Positions 50,731-60,120 of a stretch of 64,000 bases of DNA are shown piece by piece. The stretch spans positions 103,597-167,596 of the forward strand of contig MPUH01000016.1 of NCBI GenBank assembly GCA_001970955.1, in the 5' to 3' direction. The position numbers and the translations under genes are program-made. Numbering within the stretch: position 1 is the stretch's first letter; the number at the start of each line of letters is the position of its first letter. The notes beneath the pieces were generated by a model, which was given only the letters and a program-made list of their open reading frames with translations, was not told the origin of the DNA and did not search any database. This DNA comes from Stentor coeruleus. Lineage: Eukaryota > Ciliophora > Heterotrichea > Heterotrichida > Stentoridae.

Positions 50731-51648
50731 TCATTTTTGAGAAAATATCTTGTTCTTAAATTTGTTATACAGTAGCCACGTCAAGATTATTGCAGAAACA
50801 AACTAAATAAAATTTACTTGAATGAATGAAAATACAATAGCTGGAAGACCAAACATTTCATACATATCTTCAAAAAATTTTAAAATCGCTGATGCACAAT
50901 TTCTCTTTGATAGTCCTTCATTAATATTCGCAAATATATGCAATTGAGAGTCTGTGCAAAAGCCTGAACATTCAAAGCTTTTTTCTATATACTCAAAAAA
51001 TTTAAGGTAATATCTAATCTTGTATGAAAGTAATCTTTTTATAAAAGAAAATTCTATGTTGCAATCATTCGAGGAACCAAAACCTAAAATTAAACTTGTC
51101 CACTTATTCCAGTCGTTTTTCTGTTCGTCAGTATAAGTATCGTATTTTTCGCAAGGATTGCATTCATCTATTTTTTCTGCACTTCCATTAATATAGTCAA
51201 TTGTATTAACATACCCAAGAACTTCAAGGTTAGTTACATTGCAAGGGCAATAAATTGAGCATAGTAAATCAGTGGAAACATCGTATGCATCTTTGATAGT
51301 TTTAAATATGTCGTCACATTCTTCGATTTTCTGGCTTAAGTAATTGCCTTCTTTATAGACAAGTATGGTTACTGAAGTTGCTACTTGAATAATAATGCCA
51401 ATACCCAAGCATGAGGTAAAAAATAGTACTGCAGCCTTATTTTTAGCGTTTATTTTAACTTTTCTGTATGATACTACGCAAGGCTCAATCATTGAAATAG
51501 TAGATGAAATAACTCCAGCTATCATGTAATACATGGAGCCATCAATTGGAACACTGTCTTGATTATATAGGAAGTAACTCCATATTCCTATTATTCCTAA
51601 GCTAGATATTATAAAAAATACTAGCATAGTTATAGTAAGCCAATTCAT
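50731..51648 (-). CDS. tetraspanin-like four-TM protein; 1 intron
   Basis: The exons are 51648-50818 and 50802-50731 around the 15-nt intron GTAAATTTTATTTAG (50817-50803), giving 300 aa and a TGA stop. Exon 2 completes the fourth TM helix (VFSFIQFVSAIILTWLLYNK). Three TM helices lie at about 5-27, 40-60 and 77-98. A large extracellular loop (100-260) carries 12 or more cysteines, including CSIYCPCN, CNPC and CSGFC. The layout 3TM / large Cys loop / TM4 is that of tetraspanins, though the canonical CCG is replaced by the CSG-type motif. Membrane organisation is the family role. Confidence 0.65.
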
Positions 51649-52086
51649 TTATAAACGTTCTATAAATATAGATCAAATTAGGAGCTATAATATAAAAATT
51701 ATTTATGTTGAATATATGACATTCTTAAGGGCCACTAAGATTTACATAACGAAAGTAGACTAGATTTATATCAGAATCATCTAGACCCATTTTAATAATA
51801 ATTAAACCCATCATAAACACTTTTTATAAGACAAAATTATTTTAATTATATCATTGCATATTCTTCATAGTTTCAAAGCAAAATTCATCACTTTAATACA
51901 AAATTATAAAGGATAAACAAAGCAAACATATTTATTATACATTTATAAAATATTACCAAAATTCATTTTATAATTAAATTTTTCAATACAATTTCAATCT
52001 AAATGCTTCTTCTATTAAACAAGATATACTCTTAAAATTAAAGCTAACGTTTTATAATATTTATTTTTAACAAATTACGTTTTCTA
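51649..52086. other. intergenic region
   Basis: A/T-rich. No frame, repeat or RNA recognised. Confidence 0.4.
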
Positions 52087-54279
52087 CTACACATAGCTGC
52101 TAATGTTTTCCTTAGTATCATAGATCATTCTATACAAAGCACTATTAGGCAAGACACAATCACACAGACTCCCTCTCTTAAGATTAGAATGCGCAGTCCT
52201 AAAAATGTTAATAAGCCTTAAAACATGTGTGTTAAAACCTATATTATTCATTGAGTTCAGTGGATCTATAACAGTTAAAGAAAAATAATTATCAAAACTG
52301 TCCCTTTCTGTAAAATAAGGACTTTGGACACCATTCTGATTTTCCTGCAAAGTAATTGGTGAATAATAAACATTAGCATTAGCATAATAACTTAAAGTAG
52401 ATTGAAGAAAATCTGCAATTGAATACTCATACTTACTTTTATCCCAGAAATCTTGTTGTTTGATTATAAAACTCGCTACCATAAGAAAAAGAGAATAACT
52501 ACCCAGACCTCCAGTATATGGCTCTTTAAAATTGCAAACATAAAGGAGTTCTTTAATGATTATAAACACAGGCTTGATAAAAGAATTTTGCGTCATAAGT
52601 CTATTGATAAATTCTAAGCTTTTGATCCCTGTATGATTTGTGTCGTTTATAGTAATATCAATTTGCACTGTCCTGTTTGCAAGCTCAGTTCGAACTTTAA
52701 TCACTGGCACAGAAGCTTGATGTATGAAGTTTGTGCTTTTTACATAAATCTGGTTACGAAGGACTCTTTCTATTGACCTAAGGATTTCTCGTTTGTCTCC
52801 TTCAATATTTGTTACGACCATATCAATATCACTAGAAGGAAGATGCAGCTTATTTGCATAACTCCCATAAATTTCTACAATACTCAAAGGAAATTTTTTG
52901 TTTATTGATTTTCTTATTTTATTTGTCAGATCATTATAAATATTTTCAACTTCTTCTTGCCATTTTTCAATCTCTTGCATAAAATTGATTGCTTCATCTT
53001 TCAATGATATCCCAATAGCTTTTTCAGGTACAGGTAAAGGTTTAAGATAGCTAATCTGGATTTTTTTCCCAGTCCTTTTTATTGTATTACTAGCGTCTGA
53101 TTCCTTCTGATTTTCATCTAGTCTTTTACGTAGTGTGTCCAACTCGCTAATGAGGAATTTTTTTTCGTTTTTCAGATTCAGCACTTGTTCTCTTAGACTA
53201 TCAATTTCTTCTTCTTGCTCTTTAACCTTGGCATTTTGTTCTTTTAGTTCTTGTTCTTTTTTTATTATAAGTTCTTTATGAGTTTTTAATATTGCTAAGA
53301 TTTCCTGGTCTTTTTTCTTATACTCACTCTCCTTTTCATTTAAAAGTTTCTTATAGTTTTGACAGCTTTCAGTTTTGGATTTAAGGTTTTTAGTAAGGTC
53401 TAAGCTTTGGTTTTTCAGCTCAGTGATTTCTTTAACATAGTTTTCTATAAGTTTATGATTTTCTTGGATATTGTATTGAAAATTGACTTCTTGACAGGTC
53501 CGGCATATTCCTTCAGCAATGGATTTTTTACAAATTTTGCAGGTGATTTCATTATGTGAAGACAAAGAGCAGAAACTTGAATCAGAATTGCATTCTTGAG
53601 GCACTTCAAACATATGCTTTATGCTATCGGGGCACAAGTCGAGTGGCTTTTCCCCTTGCAAATTAACGAGATGGATGTTAGCTTTTTTGTTGATAAGCAA
53701 TTCCACGCATTGATCGTAAGCAGATTTGCATGCTAAATGAAGCGGAGTATCTTTATTTTTGTTTTCAGTATTAATAAATGCACCAAAATCAAGCAGAACC
53801 TGCATCGAATCCACGTAGCCTCTCTCTGCAGATCTATGAAGCGCTGAGTTGCCATTCGCATCTTGACAGCTTACTTTTGCTTTTTTTTCTAGTAAGAATT
53901 TGACGACATCTACATTGTCTCCGTAACAACTTTCAACAGCGTACATAAGTGGCGTCCTGTTATCTTTGTCCTTATCCTCAACTGAACTTCCATAATTAAT
54001 CAACAATTCAGCTAATTGAATCTGACCTAGCCTTGCTGCTATCATTAGTAAGCTCACTCCGTTTGCATCTTTGTAATTCGGATTTCCTGTGTGATTTATT
54101 AAAGTTTCAACACATCTAAGATGATCTGATGCACTTTGCGATTTACAAACCGCTGAATATAGTGCTTGGTCAATCGTATTTTTATCAAAGTGTGAAGAGC
54201 CCATTATTTCGCAAAGCTCTTCATAATTTCCTTCACTCGCCACTCTGATTAGCATACTGAGATTTGATTCCAGGTCCAT
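52087..54279 (-). CDS. ankyrin / coiled-coil / terminal nucleotidyltransferase fusion
   Basis: 730 aa in one frame. Residues 1-215 hold about six ankyrin repeats (LLMIAARLGQIQLAELLINYG; DNRTPLMYAVE; GNSALHRSAERGYVDSMQVLLDFGA; DTPLHLACKS). A C-x2-C...C-x2-C cluster near 246-262 (CKICKKSIAEGICRTCQE) looks like a zinc ribbon. Residues 275-400 are coiled coil. From about 425 a non-canonical poly(A) polymerase fold reads YGSYANKLHLPSSDIDMVV (about 470, first two Asp), TVQIDITIND (about 538, third Asp) and EPYTGGLGSYSLFLMVASFI (about 586, PAP-associated signature). This resembles TENT4/Trf4-type terminal nucleotidyltransferases, which add A or U tails to RNA. The ankyrin part is not part of the usual family. 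Confidence 0.88.
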   Translation of the reverse strand: MDLESNLSMLIRVASEGNYEELCEIMGSSHFDKNTIDQALYSAVCKSQSASDHLRCVETLINHTGNPNYKDANGVSLLMIAARLGQIQLAELLINYGSSVEDKDKDNRTPLMYAVESCYGDNVDVVKFLLEKKAKVSCQDANGNSALHRSAERGYVDSMQVLLDFGAFINTENKNKDTPLHLACKSAYDQCVELLINKKANIHLVNLQGEKPLDLCPDSIKHMFEVPQECNSDSSFCSLSSHNEITCKICKKSIAEGICRTCQEVNFQYNIQENHKLIENYVKEITELKNQSLDLTKNLKSKTESCQNYKKLLNEKESEYKKKDQEILAILKTHKELIIKKEQELKEQNAKVKEQEEEIDSLREQVLNLKNEKKFLISELDTLRKRLDENQKESDASNTIKRTGKKIQISYLKPLPVPEKAIGISLKDEAINFMQEIEKWQEEVENIYNDLTNKIRKSINKKFPLSIVEIYGSYANKLHLPSSDIDMVVTNIEGDKREILRSIERVLRNQIYVKSTNFIHQASVPVIKVRTELANRTVQIDITINDTNHTGIKSLEFINRLMTQNSFIKPVFIIIKELLYVCNFKEPYTGGLGSYSLFLMVASFIIKQQDFWDKSKYEYSIADFLQSTLSYYANANVYYSPITLQENQNGVQSPYFTERDSFDNYFSLTVIDPLNSMNNIGFNTHVLRLINIFRTAHSNLKRGSLCDCVLPNSALYRMIYDTKENISSYV

Positions 54280-55084
54280 TTATATAGTAAGATCAATATT
54301 GTGTCTGCTTAATAAGCAAGTGGATAAAAATGATAATAGTTAAATTTATAACTAAAATATGTTGAAATTACTATATTTCATAGCAAAATGAAATATTTAG
54401 ATTAGAGTGAGTCTTTTCATCTTTTATTTAATTCATAGTACTAAATTTCACTAAAAATAACTGAATTGAAGATTTTAATGCATCAATCATAAATATAAAA
54501 TTTAAGTTGTATAAATAAAATAAGCTTCTACAAAAAACAAATCAACTAGCATATATTTGAATAGCAGAATTGGATATGCAGAATATAAGTAATATTAGGA
54601 ATATATATTATTTTCTGTAATAATTTTATATAAACACTTATGATATTAGTGCCTTGCCGATCTTATATGTGGATTTAAGGGATTTTTAAGAAAAATAAAG
54701 ATTCAACTTTTGTGCCTTGCAGGTCTTATGTGTGAATATAAAAGTTTTTTAAGAAAAAATAAAGATTTAACTATATTGGCCCAGAGATTAATTATTATTT
54801 ATAGATTTTATAGACGGACTGAATGTGCTATTTTATATCTTGTAGATGTTTTAAAATAATGACATAAACATAATTTTATAAAAGTTATAGTTTTGTAAGT
54901 GAAAAATGCTTTTAATTTTTACTATATGCATGCATTTTGCTGCATTATAATCTGCTCATAAATATAAAATTATAATCAAATATTACAATTAACTTTTTTA
55001 AGCCATAATTTTATATCAGCACTAATATCAAAATTATTCTCAAAATCTAATCAAACACTAATCAACTTATCTTAATCTTAAAGG
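54280..55084. other. intergenic region with an imperfect tandem repeat
   Basis: This 0.8-kb gap is A/T-rich. It contains a tandem pair of about 63 bp at 54649-54711 and 54712-54775, both beginning GTGCCTTGC and running into TTTAAGAAAAA(A)TAAAGATT; they differ at about one position in six. No frame of note. Confidence 0.6.
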
Positions 55085-55525
55085 CTATTTTGCTTCATTG
55101 AATATAGATGAGAACTCTTTAAGGGTCACTTTCCCGTCTGCATCTTGATCAAAAGCTTGTATCATAAGACTAGCCTGTTTTAAGCTAAGTGGAAGTCCTA
55201 AATCTTCACTTGTCCTTTTAAGGTCTTCTATAGATATCCTATCATCTTGGTCTTTGTCAAAGTTAGTGAACATATCAGCAATATTATTAGGCTCTTCTAG
55301 TTTAATAAAATCTGGATGTAAAAGACCTTCAACTTCTTGAATCGAAATCTTCCCATTTCTATCAACTTCTAAGTAAGAAATCAAGTCAAGCACAGCTGTT
55401 TTTTCATCCAAATACCCATTTGCAATTAGGGTTGCTTCAACCTCAGCAGGACTGACAAAACCTGTACCATTAGGGTCAAATACTTCGCAAAATAGCCTAT
55501 AGTAATCTTTATACCCTTCGCTCAT
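55085..55525 (-). CDS. four-EF-hand calcium-binding protein (centrin/calmodulin-like)
   Basis: 146 aa from the ATG at 55525 (MSEGYKDYY); 20 more in-frame codons upstream start with another Met but look like leader. Four EF-hand loops are DPNGTGFVSPAE, EVDRNGKISIQE, DKDQDDRISIED and DQDADGKVTLKE. Loops 3 and 4 look functional, while loop 2 lacks the first Asp (Glu instead) and may be weak. The order, length and linker suggest a calmodulin-superfamily sensor nearest centrin or a calmodulin-like protein. It is not calmodulin itself, which is nearly invariant. Confidence 0.88.
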   Translation of the reverse strand: MSEGYKDYYRLFCEVFDPNGTGFVSPAEVEATLIANGYLDEKTAVLDLISYLEVDRNGKISIQEVEGLLHPDFIKLEEPNNIADMFTNFDKDQDDRISIEDLKRTSEDLGLPLSLKQASLMIQAFDQDADGKVTLKEFSSIFNEAK

Positions 55526-55631
55526 TAGATTATGGAGTATATTAAAAGGAAAATTTAAATTTTTCACAGATGATTTGCCTATCAAATAAAAAAGAGCTAA
55601 AATCTAGTTTACTTAGAAACCTATTTTATAG

Positions 55632-56486
55632 TTATTTGAAAGACTCAAGTGGTTTGAGCAATTTAGCTTCTTGCATGCCATCAAAATAAGCTTTAATTTT
55701 GTTCAAAACTTCTTGAAAAACTGCAATTTTCCTATATATTTGAATATTTTCACTACGCAACTTTAACACTTGGTCTTTAAGCTGAGTTTTTTTAATTTGC
55801 AGCTCATTCCTTTCTTTTTCGCTATTAGATATTTGCGCTTTTAAAGCTTCTATTTCAGCTTTGTTTTGGGCTTGCACTGCAACAAGATTTTTCTGCGCAT
55901 CGTTCAAGTTCTTTTTCTCATTCTCTAGCATTTTTTCAAAAGCATTCATTTTTTCTATTCCCTTTGTATACAAGTTCTTTTGGTTTTTCATTTCTTCTTG
56001 TAGTGTAAAGATCTCCTTTTCTAAGTCATCAATTTTTTTAGCTTTTTTTTTCAAGTTATCAGCCAAAAAGTCTCTCGCAGCATTAGCTAATTTCAACTGA
56101 GAAATCGCATCTTCTTTTGTAGTTATTTCAGATTCTGGTTTTAGCTTAATCATTTCTATCTCAGGCTGTGAGGCAGATAAAGGGTTATTATAGAGTTTAG
56201 TATTTTTCAAAGTGACTTGTGTGTGAAGTAATACTTGAAAAGTCCTTGATTTAACAACTCCATTAAAAAGTTTGCAAGTTAGAAGTATTTGTGGTATATC
56301 CAAATTGAAATCTAAGAACAAAAAGGTTTTCCTTAGTAATTTCTTGGGGAAAATATTAAACCCACTTAACTGCCTTTTTTCTTCAAAAAAAGTCTGAGTC
56401 TCTTTATTATCAACCTTCTGCTTGGCTTGAAGTGAATCATAGAGTCCCTGTAAAGCCTCTATAAGATTGTTGACATTTTCGTCCAT
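55632..56486 (-). CDS. F-box-like coiled-coil protein
   Basis: 284 aa. Residues about 44-88 (IFPKKLLRKTFLFLDFNLDIPQILLTCKLFNGVVKSRTFQVLL) read like an F-box: leading LP-type turn, Leu/Phe helix, cysteine-leucine VCK-x-F segment. From about 125 to 255 a coiled coil rich in Lys, Glu and Asn follows. If right, it would be an SCF ubiquitin ligase adaptor with a coiled-coil substrate arm. The start (56486) lies only 28 bp from the divergent CAF1 gene. Assignment is moderate, as F-boxes are weakly conserved. Confidence 0.6.
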   Translation of the reverse strand: MDENVNNLIEALQGLYDSLQAKQKVDNKETQTFFEEKRQLSGFNIFPKKLLRKTFLFLDFNLDIPQILLTCKLFNGVVKSRTFQVLLHTQVTLKNTKLYNNPLSASQPEIEMIKLKPESEITTKEDAISQLKLANAARDFLADNLKKKAKKIDDLEKEIFTLQEEMKNQKNLYTKGIEKMNAFEKMLENEKKNLNDAQKNLVAVQAQNKAEIEALKAQISNSEKERNELQIKKTQLKDQVLKLRSENIQIYRKIAVFQEVLNKIKAYFDGMQEAKLLKPLESFK

Positions 56487-56514
56487 ATATACAATGCTGA
56501 ATTCTTAGTTCAAG

Positions 56515-57384
56515 ATGCTAATAAAGAATATGTCTGTGCTAAATCCTAGTACCCCAGCTTTTGAACCTTGGGCGCGTTACCCAGTTCCCCAATGGTCAAG
56601 TGAAAATGTGATCAAAAATGTATGGAAAACTAACTTCAAAGAAGAAATATTAAAAATTTCTCATTTGCTAGAAAAATACTCTTATGTGGCAATGGATACT
56701 GAATTTCCTGGTATAATAGTCAGAGCACAAGGTGACGTCAGAGACCCACAATATCAAACCATCAGAAGCAATGTTGACCGTTTAAAGCTCATCCAAGTCG
56801 GTATAACCTTATCTGATACCAACGGGAACTTCCCTCCAGACACTTCAACATGGCAGTTCAATTTGAAATTTGATTTGAAAATCGATACATATTCTGAAGA
56901 CTCTATACAATTGCTTAAAAGCTCAGGGATTGATTTTGATGTCCATTTGCGTGAAGGTATTGAAGCTATGGAGTTCGCTGAGCTCTTCACAGTCTCTGGA
57001 CTTGTCCTAAATGAAGATATTACTTATATAACGTTTCATAGTGGTTATGATTTTGCTTATCTACTAAAAAGCTTGACTTGTCAGAAACTCCCAGAAAGTC
57101 AGAATGGCTTTTACCAGCTGCTTAAAACTTACTTCCCGGTTTTTTATGACCTTAAGCATATAGTCCGCGGTATTGATCAATATAGAGGAGGATTGAATCG
57201 TATAGCAGAAGAACTTGGGATTAAAAGGATCGGAAGGACTCATCAAGGTGGAAGTGACAGCCTTGTGACACTTGAAGCTTTTTTCAAACTTAAAAATGAA
57301 TACTTTGCCGGGGATTCTTTAGAAGAACATCTAAATGTGATATGTGGCTTGACTGACGCATCACAAGAATATAATAGCATGTAG
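56515..57384 (+). CDS. CAF1: CAF1/POP2 (CNOT7-type) CCR4-NOT deadenylase
   Basis: 289 aa. The DEDD nuclease motifs are VAMDTEFPG (D61, E63), FHSGYDFAYLL (third Asp, about 185) and HQGGSDSLVTLEAF (fourth, about 248). Further family marks are the WQFNLKFDL insertion, IDFDVHLREGIEAMEFAELFTVSGLVLNE, and VFYDLKHIVRG. Length and order match CNOT7/Pop2. It shortens mRNA poly(A) tails. The first five residues (MLIKN) precede a second ATG at 56530 that is an equally good start. Its stop is 45 bp from the convergent CYC8-like gene. Confidence 0.96.
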   Translation: MLIKNMSVLNPSTPAFEPWARYPVPQWSSENVIKNVWKTNFKEEILKISHLLEKYSYVAMDTEFPGIIVRAQGDVRDPQYQTIRSNVDRLKLIQVGITLSDTNGNFPPDTSTWQFNLKFDLKIDTYSEDSIQLLKSSGIDFDVHLREGIEAMEFAELFTVSGLVLNEDITYITFHSGYDFAYLLKSLTCQKLPESQNGFYQLLKTYFPVFYDLKHIVRGIDQYRGGLNRIAEELGIKRIGRTHQGGSDSLVTLEAFFKLKNEYFAGDSLEEHLNVICGLTDASQEYNSM

Positions 57385-57429
57385 CTAATTAACCCTTCTA
57401 AGTCTTTAAAAATTTATAGTTAAGATTAT

Positions 57430-60120
57430 TTATCTTTTTCTTTTCTTGATTGTCAGATCTTTTGATTTATCTCCACGGCGTTTCTTTCTGAAGTCGTCAT
57501 CATCTTCATTTTCTTCATCATCTTCATTTAGTTTGCTTAAAGCTTCGGCCAAGTCTTCTTCGGTTTCCTTTTTCACAGGTTGAGCTGGCTGTCTAGCTTG
57601 CATCATTCTCATTCCTTGCATAAGTCCTGCCATTGGATTCATCATCATTCCATGCATGAATGGGTTCATAGGATTCATCATGCTTTGAAGAGCTGCAAAC
57701 TGATATGGGTTTATGTTTGGCTGATTAGATTGTTTTGATTGTGAATTCGGATTAGGGGCCATACCTGGCATCATCCCTGGCATCATACCCATAAGCATTG
57801 CCATATTTGGCATCCCCATCGGCATGCCAGGCATTCCTACGTTCGGCATATTAGGCATGTTAGGCATGTTTGGCATGTTTGGCATATTAGGCATATTTTG
57901 CATTCCAGGCATATTTCCCATATTTCCCATGTTAGGAGGCATGTTTCCACCCATATTATTCATTGCTTGCATAGCCGCCATGTTTGGATTCATTCCTTGC
58001 ATCATCCCTTGCATGTTCATTCCTTGCATATTTTGAGGCATATTCTGGGGCATATTCTGGGGCATTCCTTGCATATTACTTAATGCTGCCATGTTAGCCA
58101 TATTAGCCATATTTTGTGGCATTCCTGGCATATTGCCCATTGAAGACATGTTTTGCATATTTGGAGGCATACCTGTCATGTTCGAAGGCATATTACCCAT
58201 TCCTTGCATAGATCCTAAATTTGGGTTCATTCCCTGCATATTCTGAGGAATATTATTCATCCCTGGCATATTCTGCATGTTCGGATTTACTCCTGACATA
58301 TTCGGCATGTTACCCATTGGCATTCCCTGCATGTTCTGTAGATTAGGAGCATTGCCCATATTTTGCATTCCTTGCATATTAGGTATATTGGGTATATTTA
58401 GCATATTAGATGCATTGTTCTGAGGATTACTAGGTGCAGGAGATGACTGTATACTATAAATATTCTGTGGTGCTGGGTTATTTTCTCTAGGAGCTGCAGG
58501 GGGAAAGTTCTGAGCTGGTTTTACAGGTTGTGGTGCAGGCTGTGGTGCAGGTTGTGGTGTTGGTGCTGGTGCTGATGAAGGAAAATTAACAGGATTAGCT
58601 GTTGGGGGAGGAGGATGCAAGTTTGTTGTCTGGGCAATTGGTGGACTTGGAGCATGGAAGATCTGTTTTGCTGGTGCTGAAATAGGCTGAATCGTAGGCT
58701 TTGACTTAGGCATCTCTGAAAATGGTAGGGTTGTGAATTGGCTTGCTGTTACTTTAGGCTCGATATGAGTTATAGATTTCGGCTTGATTTCAGGAGCTGT
58801 GGGTGAGTAAACAGAAGACTCTTTGCTATCGCTTTCACTGCTTTCATCATTAGAATCTTCATCATCTGATTTAGGCTCTTCTTTTTTGACAGGCATCGTA
58901 GTTGGAGGCGCTGTTTCTCTTTTGAACTTGTTGATGTCAGGGAGATTTTTCATTGGTTTGAGGCCTTTATCATTTTTTTTGATTGAAAAAGGTACTTCTG
59001 AAAGTTCAAAAGTTGGATGTGTGAACTCAGGAATGAGCTCTAAATCCTCATTTGCTTGAAGCTTGTTTTTTCTTTCCAATGCTAATGTGTTCTGATTATC
59101 CAAACTATAAGCGCGCTGATAAGCTAGTGAAGCTTCTTGTCGTTGATTGCAGTGTTCATATAGCACAGCCATGTTAAACCATATATCTCCACTATCCTGA
59201 GAGACATTCGAAGCTTTGACGAAGCACTCAAAAGCATCTTGTGGCTGCATGGCTTTAGCATACAAGATCCCAATACTGCTCCAATAAATATAAGCATTTG
59301 GGTTCTTATATATAGCTTTTTGAAATGCCGCCTGACCTTCAGTATAGTTTTTCATTTCTAAGTAAGTTCTCCCAAGTAAATAATACAAGTCCCCAACTTC
59401 AGCACAGTTTTCCTTAGCAATGTCAATGGCTTTGTTAAAATTTTCAATAGCTTCAGCGAAATTCCCTTTATGAACTAAGGCCCAGCCAAGGTACTCCATA
59501 GTCTTGAAGTTCTGAGAATCTAAGGCAAGAGCTTCTTCATAGATGATCAAAGCTTCATCAAGTTTTGTTTCCCGCTCATAGCAATTTCCTATGTGGCAAA
59601 GGGCATCAACCTTTCTTGAAGTAGGAATGTTCTCGCAAGCTATAGAGTTTTTCAAGTAAATGACGGCGTTTTCAAAAGCATTGGTTTTCTTGTAAATCAA
59701 GCCAAGCTTGTAAAGAACTTCATGCTTCTGTTCGAAATTCGGATCAATTCGCAGTACAGCTTGGTAAGCAGGCTCAGCGAACTCATAACTCTCGAACTTA
59801 TGGTATAAAAGCCCAATACCATACCAGAGTTGTGGGTCTCTGTTATCTTCCATCGTGTAAAGGGCTTTCTGATAAGCTGTGAAGCATTTTTGATACTCTC
59901 CTTTTAGCAGGTAACAATGGCCTAAAGCAGTCCAGGCTTTGCCATTTTCTTCGTCGACTCGGACTATCTTTTCGTAGTGCTTGCAAGCTGAAGCATAGTC
60001 GCTCTGACTGGCGAAGTACTGGGCCAGTTCGCTCAAGGCTCTGATATTGAAAGGATTTTCTTCCAATTCCTTTTCTAGCTCTTCAACTTGTAAACTAGTT
60101 AGGTTAAATTCGCCTGACAT
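57430..60120 (-). CDS. CYC8/SSN6-like TPR corepressor with a Met/Asn/Pro-rich tail
   Basis: 896 aa. Residues 1-365 carry about ten TPRs (AWTALGHCYLLKGEYQKCFTAYQKAL; LWYGIGLLYHKFESYEFAEPAYQAVLRIDP; YWSSIGILYAKAMQPQDAF; WFNMAVLYEHCNQRQEAS), and WxxxGxLY-type repeats are typical of Cyc8/Ssn6 and UTX. Residues 365-560 are acidic, Ser- and Pro/Ala-rich. Residues 560-830 are an NMPNM / NMQGM / MGNMP low-complexity tract of over 60 short repeats, which also inflates shadow frames on the other strand. A basic nuclear-localisation-like end (KKRRGDKSKDLTIKKRKR) closes the protein. Cyc8 recruits Tup1 and histone deacetylases. The TPR-only alternative is a generic TPR protein. Confidence 0.78.
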   Translation of the reverse strand: MSGEFNLTSLQVEELEKELEENPFNIRALSELAQYFASQSDYASACKHYEKIVRVDEENGKAWTALGHCYLLKGEYQKCFTAYQKALYTMEDNRDPQLWYGIGLLYHKFESYEFAEPAYQAVLRIDPNFEQKHEVLYKLGLIYKKTNAFENAVIYLKNSIACENIPTSRKVDALCHIGNCYERETKLDEALIIYEEALALDSQNFKTMEYLGWALVHKGNFAEAIENFNKAIDIAKENCAEVGDLYYLLGRTYLEMKNYTEGQAAFQKAIYKNPNAYIYWSSIGILYAKAMQPQDAFECFVKASNVSQDSGDIWFNMAVLYEHCNQRQEASLAYQRAYSLDNQNTLALERKNKLQANEDLELIPEFTHPTFELSEVPFSIKKNDKGLKPMKNLPDINKFKRETAPPTTMPVKKEEPKSDDEDSNDESSESDSKESSVYSPTAPEIKPKSITHIEPKVTASQFTTLPFSEMPKSKPTIQPISAPAKQIFHAPSPPIAQTTNLHPPPPTANPVNFPSSAPAPTPQPAPQPAPQPVKPAQNFPPAAPRENNPAPQNIYSIQSSPAPSNPQNNASNMLNIPNIPNMQGMQNMGNAPNLQNMQGMPMGNMPNMSGVNPNMQNMPGMNNIPQNMQGMNPNLGSMQGMGNMPSNMTGMPPNMQNMSSMGNMPGMPQNMANMANMAALSNMQGMPQNMPQNMPQNMQGMNMQGMMQGMNPNMAAMQAMNNMGGNMPPNMGNMGNMPGMQNMPNMPNMPNMPNMPNMPNVGMPGMPMGMPNMAMLMGMMPGMMPGMAPNPNSQSKQSNQPNINPYQFAALQSMMNPMNPFMHGMMMNPMAGLMQGMRMMQARQPAQPVKKETEEDLAEALSKLNEDDEENEDDDDFRKKRRGDKSKDLTIKKRKR

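Noticed and set aside
57824-58083. Forward frames full of Ile/Gly/Phe and His/Ser across the CYC8-like tail
   Set aside because: They are antisense shadows of the NMPNM repeat tract.
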